A stretch of DNA of 64,000 nucleotides, taken from contig JASCPI010000001.1 of assembly GCA_029959555.1 (NCBI GenBank), forward strand, positions 62,001-126,000, read 5' to 3'. Below the pieces are notes generated by a model. It had not been told where the DNA came from. It ran no database searches and worked only from the letters and a program-made list of their open reading frames with translations. Origin of the DNA: Lysobacteraceae bacterium PS02065. GTDB lineage: Bacteria; Pseudomonadota; Gammaproteobacteria; Xanthomonadales; Rhodanobacteraceae. Positions 21,514 through 29,377 of this stretch are shown here, one piece after another. Position numbers and translations under genes: made by a program. Each line of letters begins with the position of its first letter. The stretch's first letter is position 1.

Positions 21514-22935
21514 TCAGGCCTTCGGCAGCGACTGGTACTTCGCGAGCGCATCGCCGCGCGAGTCGGCGAGGTCGACGATCGGCCCCGGATAGCCCGTGCG
21601 CGCGAGGATGGCCGGGTCGGTCCACGGCCGGTGGATCAGCTTCGCGGGCACGTCGGCGAGTTCGCGTACCCAGGTGCGCACGTAGGCGCCGTCGGGATCG
21701 AACTTCTCGCCCTGCGTGACCGGATTGAAGATGCGGAAATACGGCGCGGCATCGACGCCGGTGCCGGCCGTCCACTGCCAGCCCTGCGCATTGTTGGCGA
21801 GGTCGGCGTCGACCAGCGTGTCCCAGAACCAGCGCGCGCCGTGCAGCCAGTGCTGGCCGAGGTTCTTGGTCAGCAGCGAGGCGACGAGCATGCGCACGCG
21901 GTTGTGCATCGTGCCGGTCACCCAGAGTTCGCGCATGCCCGCGTCGACGATCGGGATGCCGGTGCGGCCGCGTCGCCAGCGTTCGAGCACGCGCCGGTTC
22001 TTGCGCGCCCACGGAAACGTGTCGAACTTCGGATTGAGGTTGCGCTCGGGCATGTGCGGGAAGTGGTAGAGCAGGTGCTGCGAGAACTCGCGCCAGCCGA
22101 GCTCGCGCAGGAAGGACTCGCTGCCGTCGCGCCACGTCGCCGACGCCCCTGCGCGCGTGCGCTCGTTCACGGCCCACGCGATCTGCATCGGCCCGATCTC
22201 GCCGAAGTGCAGGTGCGGCGACAGCCGCGACGTGGCGGGACGGTCCGGGCGATCGCGATCGCCCGGGTACTTCGCCACCGCCGCGTCGAGGAAATCGTCG
22301 AGCGCCTCGTGCGCGCCGGCCTCGCCGGGCGTCCACGCCTTGCGCATGCCCTCGTCCCAGGGGATGCGCGGCAACAGGCCGAGGTCGTCGATCGAAAGAC
22401 CTCCGTCGATCCCGACACCGGCGAGCTTGCGCGGCGCGGGCAGCGGCGGCCGCGGCTCGAGGCGCGCGCGCGCGTTGCGCCAGAACGGCGTGAACACGCG
22501 GTAGGGATCGCCTTGCCCGGTCTCGATCTCCCAGGGCTCGAACAGCACGAAGGCCTTGCTGCTGTGCACATCGAGGCCGTCCTCGGCGAGCGAGGCCTTG
22601 ATGTGCTTGTCGCGCGCGACGATCGCGGGTTCGTAGAGGCGGTTCCAGTACACCGCTCTCGCGCCGGTCGCACGCGCGAGCCTGCGCAGCGTCGCCAGCG
22701 AGTCACCGCGTGCGACATGCAGTGCGACGCCGCGCTTGCGCAGATCGGCATCGAGGGCGGCGAGCGCGTGGTGCAGCCACCAGCGGCTCGCCGCACCGGG
22801 CGCCCACGGGGCCTCTTCGTCGGGCGCGTCGATGTAGACCGGCACGACGTGCTCGTGCGCATGCCGCGCGGCATCGAGCGCAGGGTTGTCGGCGAGGCGC
22901 AGGTCGCGGCGGAACCAGACGAGGGCGGTGGTCAT
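21514..22935 (-). CDS. phrB: Deoxyribodipyrimidine photolyase (class I CPD photolyase)
   Basis: A 473-residue protein. The N-terminal antenna domain starts MTTALVWFRRDLRLADNPAL. The FAD-binding domain carries GIPIVDAGMRELWVTGTMHNR, WLHGARWFWDTLVDADLANN and GWQWTAGTGVDAAPYFRIFNP, all diagnostic of class I photolyases. It repairs UV cyclobutane dimers in a light-driven reaction. Length and motifs are complete. It is transcribed leftward, 131 bp upstream of the MFS gene, with no other repair gene in the unit. Confidence 0.96.
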   Translation of the reverse strand: MTTALVWFRRDLRLADNPALDAARHAHEHVVPVYIDAPDEEAPWAPGAASRWWLHHALAALDADLRKRGVALHVARGDSLATLRRLARATGARAVYWNRLYEPAIVARDKHIKASLAEDGLDVHSSKAFVLFEPWEIETGQGDPYRVFTPFWRNARARLEPRPPLPAPRKLAGVGIDGGLSIDDLGLLPRIPWDEGMRKAWTPGEAGAHEALDDFLDAAVAKYPGDRDRPDRPATSRLSPHLHFGEIGPMQIAWAVNERTRAGASATWRDGSESFLRELGWREFSQHLLYHFPHMPERNLNPKFDTFPWARKNRRVLERWRRGRTGIPIVDAGMRELWVTGTMHNRVRMLVASLLTKNLGQHWLHGARWFWDTLVDADLANNAQGWQWTAGTGVDAAPYFRIFNPVTQGEKFDPDGAYVRTWVRELADVPAKLIHRPWTDPAILARTGYPGPIVDLADSRGDALAKYQSLPKA

Positions 22936-23058
22936 GCACGGATCGCGAGGCGGAAGGACGCCGACGATACCGCGCCACGCGCAGCGGTGGCGGAACGAAA
23001 GCCGTACGCGGGGTCACTCGCCGAACGTGCACGCCACGCACGGCACGTGGAACCGCGC

Positions 23059-23295
23059 TCAGGACGCGGGAGGCACCTCGCCGGCGTGCGGCGCCTGTGC
23101 GCCGTGGATCGGCGGGATGCGGCTCGGGCGCGGCACGTCGTCGGGCACGACGAGGTGCGTGTCGCGCTCGCGCGTCGCCGTGACCACGAGCGAGACCGAA
23201 CCGACCACGGTCGCGCCGAGCAGCACGAGGATCAGCCACACCTCGGGCACGCGATGCCAGGGCGTGCGTGGCGTGGCGGGAGCGTTCGGTGTCAT
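23059..23295 (-). CDS. Short single-pass membrane protein, resembles the anchor region of CcoH/FixH
   Basis: 78 residues with one transmembrane helix (VWLILVLLGATVVGSVSLVVTA) and a proline-rich tail with no motif. Its ATG overlaps the ccoG stop (ATGA), so it is part of the cbb3 assembly unit. The layout (cytosolic WHRVPE, helix, then a short acidic stretch LVVPDDV) recalls the first 60 residues of FixH/CcoH, but the periplasmic domain of about 90 residues is absent. It could be a shortened CcoH or a lineage-specific factor. It is the last gene before photolyase. Confidence 0.65.
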   Translation of the reverse strand: MTPNAPATPRTPWHRVPEVWLILVLLGATVVGSVSLVVTATRERDTHLVVPDDVPRPSRIPPIHGAQAPHAGEVPPAS

Positions 23296-24719
23296 GGGGC
23301 CTCCGGGGCGAAGAAATGGGCCTTGCCGTGCGCGAGCGTCGAGCCTTGCGCATCGCTGACGACGACATCGATCGCGTGGCGGCCGTGCACGCCGTCGGCC
23401 GCGGTGCGCAGCGTCATCGGCAGCGAGAACACCTCGCCCGGCGACAGCGTCACCGACGGGCGGCCGACGAGGCGCAGTGGCAAGTCGGTCGACGGCCGCA
23501 CCGACAAGGTCACCGGCGCATCGGTCTTGTTGACGAGCTTGACGCTGTAGCCGTTCTCGATCGCACCGTGCGCGACGGTGCGGAACAGCGCGTTGCGGTC
23601 GTGCAGCACCTCGACGATGACCGGTGCGCGCGCGGCGACGGCCCAGAAGAACGCGCCGACGAACCCGACCAGGATCGCCGCGTAGGCGAGCGTGCGCGGA
23701 CGCAGGACACGCCGCGGCGTGCCGGCGAGCGCGTGCTCGGTCGTGTAGCGGATGAGGCCACGTGCGTACTGCATCTTGTCCATGACCGCATCGCAGGCGT
23801 CGATGCATGCCGCGCAGGCGATGCATTCGATCTGCAGGCCGTTGCGGATGTCGATGCCGGTCGGGCACACCTGCACGCAGGCGAGACAGTCGATGCAGTC
23901 GCCGAGCGGTTTCGCGGTGGTGCTGCGCGCGACCGCATCGACCGCACGCAAGGCACTCGAACGCTTGCGATGCCCGCGTGGTTCGCCGCGCACGCTGTCG
24001 TAGCTGATGACGAGCGTGTCGTGGTCGAACATCGCGCCCTGGAAGCGCGCGTATGGGCACATGTACTTGCACACCTGCTCGCGCAGGAAGCCCGCGTTGC
24101 CGTAGGTCGCGAAGCCGTAGAACACGATCCAGAACGCCTCCCAGCCGCCGAGCGACGCAGTCGCGACCTCGTGCGAGAGCTCGCGGATCGGCGTGAAGAA
24201 GCCGACGAAGGTGAAACCCGTCCACGCCGCGAACGCGATCCACGCGGCCTGCTTGGCCGCCTTGCGCGCGAGCTTGGCGCGCGTCCACGCCGCCTTGTCG
24301 AGTTTCATGCGTGCGTTGCGGTCGCCCTCGATGCGCCGCTCGATCCACAGGAACACCTCGGTCCAGACGGTCTGTGGGCAGGCGTAGCCGCACCACAGCC
24401 GTCCGGCCAGCGCGGTGAAGAAGAACAGCGTCACCGCCGCGATCACGAGCAGCATCGTCAGCAGGTAGAAATCCTGCGGCCAGAACGTGAGACCGAACAG
24501 ATGGAAGCGGCGCGCCGGCAGATCGAACAGCACGAGCTGCTGCCCGCCGAGGCTGATCCACGGGAACAGGTAGAACATGCCGAGCAGCCAGAACACGCTG
24601 GCCACGCGCAGGCGCTGGAAACGCCCGGTCACCTCGCGCGGATAGACCTTGGGCTCCTTCGCATAGAGCGCGCCGCCGCTGTCGACGACACGCACCGGGA
24701 TGTTGCGATCGGCTTTCAC
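23292..24719 (-). CDS. ccoG: Cytochrome c oxidase accessory protein CcoG (RdxA/FixG)
   Basis: About 475 residues. A polyferredoxin-type membrane protein needed for cbb3 assembly, linked in the family to copper reduction. KVYPREVTGRFQRLR is the family N-terminal signature. Several helices carry WCGYACPQTVWTE and QVCKYMCPYARFQ. Two 4Fe-4S-type cysteine groups follow (CIDCLACVQVCPTGIDIRNG and CIACAACIDACD), then an Ig-like FixG C-terminal domain. The start is uncertain: the GTG at 24719 places the start close to the family length but has no clear ribosome site. It lies about 440 bp after the upstream cbb3 genes, with a repeat element between. Confidence 0.95.
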   Translation of the reverse strand: MKADRNIPVRVVDSGGALYAKEPKVYPREVTGRFQRLRVASVFWLLGMFYLFPWISLGGQQLVLFDLPARRFHLFGLTFWPQDFYLLTMLLVIAAVTLFFFTALAGRLWCGYACPQTVWTEVFLWIERRIEGDRNARMKLDKAAWTRAKLARKAAKQAAWIAFAAWTGFTFVGFFTPIRELSHEVATASLGGWEAFWIVFYGFATYGNAGFLREQVCKYMCPYARFQGAMFDHDTLVISYDSVRGEPRGHRKRSSALRAVDAVARSTTAKPLGDCIDCLACVQVCPTGIDIRNGLQIECIACAACIDACDAVMDKMQYARGLIRYTTEHALAGTPRRVLRPRTLAYAAILVGFVGAFFWAVAARAPVIVEVLHDRNALFRTVAHGAIENGYSVKLVNKTDAPVTLSVRPSTDLPLRLVGRPSVTLSPGEVFSLPMTLRTAADGVHGRHAIDVVVSDAQGSTLAHGKAHFFAPEAP

Positions 24720-24789
24720 GGCATCGCGCCGACGCGGGCCCGGGCGGGCGGCGTGCTGCTGGCCGGAACGAATACACACCTCTCTTGAG

Positions 24790-24911
24790 CCCCTCTCCCT
24801 CCGGGAGAGGGGTTGGGGAGAGGGTGCGGCGATGTGAAAACGTCCGAAGCTCGTCGCGAATCCGGACCCTCATCCGGCCCTTCGGGCCACCTTCTCCCGA
24901 GGGGAGAAGGA
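24790..24911. repeat. Interspersed hairpin-rich intergenic element
   Basis: A compact element with three hairpins: CCCCTCTCCC-TCC-GGGAGAGGGG (24790-24812, perfect 10-bp stem), GGCCC-TTC-GGGCC near 24876-24889, and CCTTCTCCC-GAG-GGGAGAAGG (24890-24910). Similar elements are common between genes in Xanthomonadales (from memory). A decayed relative is at 18520-18592. It lies in the 439-bp gap between ccoG and the next cbb3-cluster gene; the rest of that gap shows nothing recognisable. Confidence 0.8.
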
Positions 24912-25158
24912 AAAAGATCGCGCCACGTCGCATCACTGGATGACGAGTCGGCGCACCGACACTCCTCCCCGAAAGCCGCAGCCGAGCACTCACCCCATCG
25001 AAGGTTCGACAGGCAGCACGGGGCGGGCGGCGCGGACACGCGGTGCCTGCCGCTCCCCGGCCGGCCGCACACGCGCGTCGCAGGATCACGCGCCACCCGC
25101 CCTGCCCCGCACGCCGGCGATGTCGCCGACGTACCGCCCCTGTCGTCTCGTGGCGTGC

Positions 25159-25473
25159 TCATCGCGCGCGCTCCGTGCGGCGTCGACGTGGCGGCACCAC
25201 GAGCAGCGCCGTGAACGCGCACGCCGAGAACGTGCACAGCCAGAACATGAAGAAGCCGATCGTGTAGCCGCCGAGGCGCGTGATCTCGAGGCGCGGCCAG
25301 GTGATGCCGGCGAGATCGACCGGATCGACGATCGCGAAGAACACCGTGGTCGCGACACCGGCGGAGAAGAACGACGGCCAGACGATCGCGCCGAGGCGTC
25401 GTACGCGCGCGTCGTCGGTCGGCACGGCGACGGCCGTGCGGGCCTGGCGTGCACCGGGCCGCTTCGGTGTCAC
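25159..25473 (-). CDS. Small two-helix membrane protein in the cbb3 cluster
   Basis: 104 residues starting at a GTG that overlaps the ccoP stop (GTGA), so it is translationally coupled to ccoP. Two hydrophobic helices are visible (IVWPSFFSAGVATTVFFAIV and GGYTIGFFMFWLCTFSACA), with a basic, arginine-rich C-terminus. It has no cofactor motif and I do not recognise the family. Its position suggests a cbb3 assembly or stability role, by inference from context only. Confidence 0.75.
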   Translation of the reverse strand: MTPKRPGARQARTAVAVPTDDARVRRLGAIVWPSFFSAGVATTVFFAIVDPVDLAGITWPRLEITRLGGYTIGFFMFWLCTFSACAFTALLVVPPRRRRTERAR

Positions 25474-26405
25474 GGTGCGCCTGCCTCCACGCTAGGCGCA
25501 TCGGCGTCGGGCATCGCGGCTCCCTGCGAGAGCAGCCACGCCGCCGCGAGCCGCGAGCGGTCGACGCCGAGCATGCCTTCCCACGCCGGCATCGTGCCGC
25601 GCCGCCCCTGGGTGATCGCCGCGCGGATCATGGCGAGATCGCCACGCCCGTGCAGCCAGACCTCGTCGGTGAGATTCGGTGCACCGAGCGCCGGATTGCC
25701 CTTGCCCGCGACGCCATGGCAGGCCGCGCAGATCGTCTCGAACTTCGGCTTGCCGGCGGCGGCGAGACGTTTGTCGTGCGGCTGGCCCGACAGCGCCAGC
25801 ACGTGGTTCGCGACCTCGTCGACGCCGTTGCCGGGCAGCGTCGCGGCCATCGGCGGCATCATGCCGTTGCGGCCGTGCAGGATGCTCGCGAGCACGGTCT
25901 GCGGTTCGCCACCGTAGAGCCAGTCGTCGTCGACGAGGTTCGGATAGCCGTCCGCACCGCGTGCGTCGGAACCGTGGCAGGCCGCGCAGTGGTTCGCGAA
26001 CACGTTGCGCCCGACCTTGGTCGCCGCGGGATCGGCGGCGAGGTCCTCGAGCGGGCGATCGCGGAAGCCCGCGTAGAGGGTCTCGAGGCGCGCGTTCGTA
26101 TCGGCGAGCGTGCGCTCCACTTCACCGGGCGAGGTCCAGCCGAGCCTGCCGGCGACGTTGCCGAGGCCCGGGTAGAACACGAGGTAGCCGATGCCGAACA
26201 CGATCGTCAGCACGAACATCCACAGCCACCAGCGCGGCAGCGGATGGTTGAGCTCCTCGATGTCGCCGTCCCAGACGTGGCCCATCGTGTCGGTCGCGGC
26301 ACGGCCGTCACGCGGTGCGCGCGCGGTCGCGAACAGCAGCCAGACCAGGCCGACGAGGTTGGCGACCGTCAGCGCGATGACGTACCCGCTCCATGACGTG
26401 TTCAT
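25470..26405 (-). CDS. ccoP: cbb3-type cytochrome c oxidase subunit III (dihaem cytochrome c)
   Basis: A 311-residue protein. Two N-terminal helices (SGYVIALTVANLVGLVWLLF and WWLWMFVLTIVFGIGYLVFY) flank the conserved GHVWDGDIEELNHPLPRWW motif. Two periplasmic c-type haem sites follow, both CAACHG, with distal methionines in NGMMPPM and GTMPAWEG. It passes electrons from cytochrome c to CcoO and CcoN. The ATG at 26405 overlaps the ccoQ stop (ATGA). Confidence 0.97.
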   Translation of the reverse strand: MNTSWSGYVIALTVANLVGLVWLLFATARAPRDGRAATDTMGHVWDGDIEELNHPLPRWWLWMFVLTIVFGIGYLVFYPGLGNVAGRLGWTSPGEVERTLADTNARLETLYAGFRDRPLEDLAADPAATKVGRNVFANHCAACHGSDARGADGYPNLVDDDWLYGGEPQTVLASILHGRNGMMPPMAATLPGNGVDEVANHVLALSGQPHDKRLAAAGKPKFETICAACHGVAGKGNPALGAPNLTDEVWLHGRGDLAMIRAAITQGRRGTMPAWEGMLGVDRSRLAAAWLLSQGAAMPDADAPSVEAGAP

Positions 26406-26557
26406 GCACGCGGCTCCCGGGGTTGGATGCGCAGCCCGTCGTCGAGCGGCAGGCTGGCGGCTTCGGTGAAGTCCTGCTGGCGGCGGCGGCTCCAGGCCCA
26501 GGCCCACAGGCCCGTGAACATCACGAGCAGCACCGCGGTGAAGAGTCCGGAGATCAC
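26402..26557 (-). CDS. ccoQ: cbb3-type oxidase subunit CcoQ
   Basis: 51 residues starting from a GTG that overlaps the ccoO stop (GTGA). One transmembrane helix ([21 protein letters not shown]) is followed by [17 protein letters not shown], the usual CcoQ pattern. CcoQ stabilises the oxidase complex. Its position between ccoO and ccoP confirms the call despite the small size. Confidence 0.9.
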   Translation of the reverse strand: MISGLFTAVLLVMFTGLWAWAWSRRRQQDFTEAASLPLDDGLRIQPREPRA

Positions 26558-27180
26558 GGCGCGGCCTCCGTCTTCGCGACCTCGGGCGCCTTCACGCCGA
26601 GGCCCTGCAGGTAGGCGACGATCGCGTCGAGCTCGGTCTGGCCGGTGACCGCGGCGCGCGCGCCGGCGATGTCCTCGTCGCTGTAGGGATGGCCCATCCA
26701 GCGCAGCGTGCGCATCTTGGTCTCGACGAGCTTCGGATCGACCAGCGCCTGCGACAGCCACGCGTAGGACGGCATGTTCGACTCGGGCACGACGTCGCGC
26801 GGGTTGTTCAGGTGCACGCGGTGCCAGTCGTCCGAGTAGCGGCCGCCGACGCGCGCGAGGTCCGGCCCCGTGCGCTTGGACCCCCACTGGAACGGACGGT
26901 CGTAGACCGATTCGCCGGCGAGTGAATACGCGCCGTAGCGCTGCGTCTCCGAGGCCAGCGTGCGGATCATCTGCGAGTGGCAGCCGTAGCAGCCCTCGCG
27001 GATGTAGAGGTCGCGGCCGGCCAGTTCCAGTGCCGGGTACGGCTTCACGCCCGGCGCGGGCTGGATCGTCTGCGCCTGGAACATCAGCGGCACGATCTCG
27101 ACCAGGCCTCCCACCGCGATGACGACGACGATGAGGATCGCCATGAGGCCGACGTTCTTCTCGAGGATCTCGTGTTTCAT
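26554..27180 (-). CDS. ccoO: cbb3-type cytochrome c oxidase subunit II (monohaem)
   Basis: A 208-residue protein with an N-terminal membrane anchor ([25 protein letters not shown]). A single haem c site, [12 protein letters not shown], lies in a periplasmic domain, followed by the family segments [20 protein letters not shown] and NMPSYAWL, the latter carrying the axial Met. It starts 12 bp after ccoN and overlaps ccoQ. Confidence 0.97.
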   Translation of the reverse strand: MKHEILEKNVGLMAILIVVVIAVGGLVEIVPLMFQAQTIQPAPGVKPYPALELAGRDLYIREGCYGCHSQMIRTLASETQRYGAYSLAGESVYDRPFQWGSKRTGPDLARVGGRYSDDWHRVHLNNPRDVVPESNMPSYAWLSQALVDPKLVETKMRTLRWMGHPYSDEDIAGARAAVTGQTELDAIVAYLQGLGVKAPEVAKTEAAP

Positions 27181-27192
27181 CGATGCATCTCC

Positions 27193-28617
27193 TCAGGCGT
27201 GCGCCGGCGCGGGGATGCGCACGACCGGCACGCCGCGCGACTGCGCGATCGTCTTCCACGCGTTCCAGGCCATCAGGCCCATGCCGGCGAGGAACAGCAG
27301 GCCGCCGACGAAGCGCGTGACGTAGTACGGGTAGGTCTGGCGCACCGACTCGATGAACGTGTAGGTCAACGTTCCGTCGGGATTGGTCGCGCGCCACATG
27401 AGGCCTTGCATGACCCCGGCGATCCACATCGCGGCGATGTAGAGCACGATGCCGATCGTGGCGATCCAGAAGTGCGCGTCGATCGCCTTGATCGAATGCA
27501 TGCGCTCGACGCCGTACAGGCGCGGCAACATGCTGTAGATCGCGCCGATCGTGATGAAGGCGACCCAGCCGAGCGCGCCGGCGTGGACGTGGCCGATCGT
27601 CCAGTCGGTGTAGTGCGAGAGCGCGTTGACCGTCTTGATCGACATCATGGGACCTTCGAAGGTCGCCATGCCGTAGAACGACAGCGAGACGATCATGAAC
27701 TTGAGGATCGGATCGGTGCGCAGTTTGTGCCACGCACCCGACAGGGTCATGATGCCGTTGATCATGCCGCCCCAGCTCGGCGCGAGCAGGATCAGCGAGA
27801 ACACCATGCCGAGCGACTGCGCCCAGTCCGGCAGCGCGGTGTAGTGCAGGTGGTGCGGGCCCGCCCACATGTAGATCGAGATCAGGGCCCAGAAGTGCAC
27901 GACCGACAGGCGGTACGAATAGATCGGCCGCTGCGCCTGCTTGGGCACGTAGTAGTACATGATCCCGAGGAAGCCCGCGGTCAGGAAGAAGCCGACCGCG
28001 TTGTGGCCGTACCACCACTGCACCATCGCATCGACCGCGCCCGCGTAGACCGGATACGACTCGGTGAGCGACACCGGGATCGCGATGCTGTTGACGATGT
28101 GCAGCACCGCAACGGCGAGGATGAAGCCGCCGTAGAACCAGTTGGCGACATAGATGTGCTTGACGCGGCGCGTGGCGATCGTGCCGAAGAACACGATCGC
28201 GTAGGCCACCCACACCGCGGCGATGAGGATGTCGATCGGCCAGATCAGCTCGGCGTATTCCTTGCCCTGGGTGAGGCCCAGCGGCAGCGTGACCACGGCG
28301 AGCACGATCGCGAGCTGCCAGCCCCAGAAGGTGAATGCGGCGAGCTTCTCCGCGAACAGGCGCACGTGGCAGGTGCGCTGCACGACGTAGTACGCGGTCG
28401 CGAACAGGCCGCTGCCGCCGAACGCGAAGATCACCGCGTTGGTGTGCAACGGACGCAGGCGGCCGTAGCTGAGCCACGGCACGCCGAAGTTGAGCGAGGG
28501 CCACGCGAGCTGCGCGGCGAGGAGCAGACCGACCGCCATGCCGACGACGCCCCACACGATCGTGGCGATCGTGAACTGGCGTACGACGCGGTCGTTGTAG
28601 GTGTCTCGGGGCTGCAT
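27193..28617 (-). CDS. ccoN: cbb3-type cytochrome c oxidase catalytic subunit I
   Basis: About 474 residues with 12 helices. It holds the haem b/haem b3-CuB oxygen-reducing site. Ligand histidines are visible in [14 protein letters not shown], the [21 protein letters not shown] region, [14 protein letters not shown] and [12 protein letters not shown]. Two ATGs are possible. The one at 28623 has GAAGGG directly abutting it. The one at 28617 has the same GAAGGG at 6-nt spacing and is preferred. It is the first gene of ccoNOQP and serves high-affinity respiration at low oxygen. An FNR-like box lies about 57 bp upstream. Confidence 0.97.
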   Translation of the reverse strand: MQPRDTYNDRVVRQFTIATIVWGVVGMAVGLLLAAQLAWPSLNFGVPWLSYGRLRPLHTNAVIFAFGGSGLFATAYYVVQRTCHVRLFAEKLAAFTFWGWQLAIVLAVVTLPLGLTQGKEYAELIWPIDILIAAVWVAYAIVFFGTIATRRVKHIYVANWFYGGFILAVAVLHIVNSIAIPVSLTESYPVYAGAVDAMVQWWYGHNAVGFFLTAGFLGIMYYYVPKQAQRPIYSYRLSVVHFWALISIYMWAGPHHLHYTALPDWAQSLGMVFSLILLAPSWGGMINGIMTLSGAWHKLRTDPILKFMIVSLSFYGMATFEGPMMSIKTVNALSHYTDWTIGHVHAGALGWVAFITIGAIYSMLPRLYGVERMHSIKAIDAHFWIATIGIVLYIAAMWIAGVMQGLMWRATNPDGTLTYTFIESVRQTYPYYVTRFVGGLLFLAGMGLMAWNAWKTIAQSRGVPVVRIPAPAHA

Positions 28618-28673
28618 GGCCATCCCTTCGTGGTGGGGCGGCTGCAGTCTGCTGTCGGTCCTCCACGGGTCCG

Positions 28674-28687
28674 TTGACGTGAATCAA
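28674..28687 (-). promoter_or_regulatory. FNR/ANR-type box upstream of ccoN
   Basis: TTGACGTGAATCAA (plus strand) matches the FNR consensus TTGAT-N4-ATCAA with one mismatch. Its centre is about 63 nt from the ccoN ATG. If it acts as a class II site (-41.5), transcription would start near 28639. A CAGACT sequence at the matching -10 position is poor, as is usual for activator-dependent promoters. Confidence 0.7.
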
Positions 28688-28884
28688 GTCGGCCCGTGCG
28701 CGCGGTGGCGGGCGATGTGGCGGTTTGACGCGGCGGGGTTGGGCTGAGGGGATCGCGAGGTCAGGGGATGTACGCGTCCGCTCCGAGGGCCGCTCGTTTC
28801 ACGTCCTGCGTGGCTGCCGTTGCTGTTCGCTATATCCCCGATTCGCGTCGCGAGTGGCGCAGCCTCGCCTCTTCGCCCCACGCC

Positions 28885-29062
28885 CAAGGGGATCCCGGCC
28901 TTCGCCGGGATGACGGCTGAAAGTGTCATCGCTCCAGCGATCCCATACTCATCAGCTCGTCCAGTCTTCGCTGACTGTGGCGTGCTGAAACCGTAAGCGA
29001 GCCAACCGAAACCTCGCCGGATCCCCACGCCGTCATCCCGGCGGAAGCCGGAGGAGCTTCAC
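28885..29062. repeat. Inverted pair of intergenic repeat arms
   Basis: One arm has the hairpin TCCCGGC-CTTC-GCCGGGA (28893-28910) followed by TGACGGC. The other arm (29030-29051) reads CCGTCATCCCGGCGGAAGCC, its inverted relative. About 120 bp separate them. The whole 28688-29377 gap between ccoN and the cyclase gene holds these repeats and no coding sequence that I can support. Confidence 0.65.
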
Positions 29063-29377
29063 AACAGCGCGAAGCGCTGGTCATCCCCTTGAGCCTCACA
29101 CCGCGAGCAGGCACCTGCGCCCGCGATTGGCACAATCTGACGAACCCGCCAAGCCCGGCGTCGCGCCAGATCATCCGCCTCCATCGTCGCGCTGAGCGAC
29201 ACGCCGCCCCAACGTCCGCTGGCGTACGGAACCCTTGGGGGTTCCGCTCCACCCATCCCGCCCCCCGTTCATGCAACTTGGCATCAAGCGTGCTTATCTC
29301 ACTGATCCGGACGCGTTTCCGCGAGCATTACCCGCGGGCACGTGGACGGCACCCCTGGCTCCCCTGAACGCACCGCC

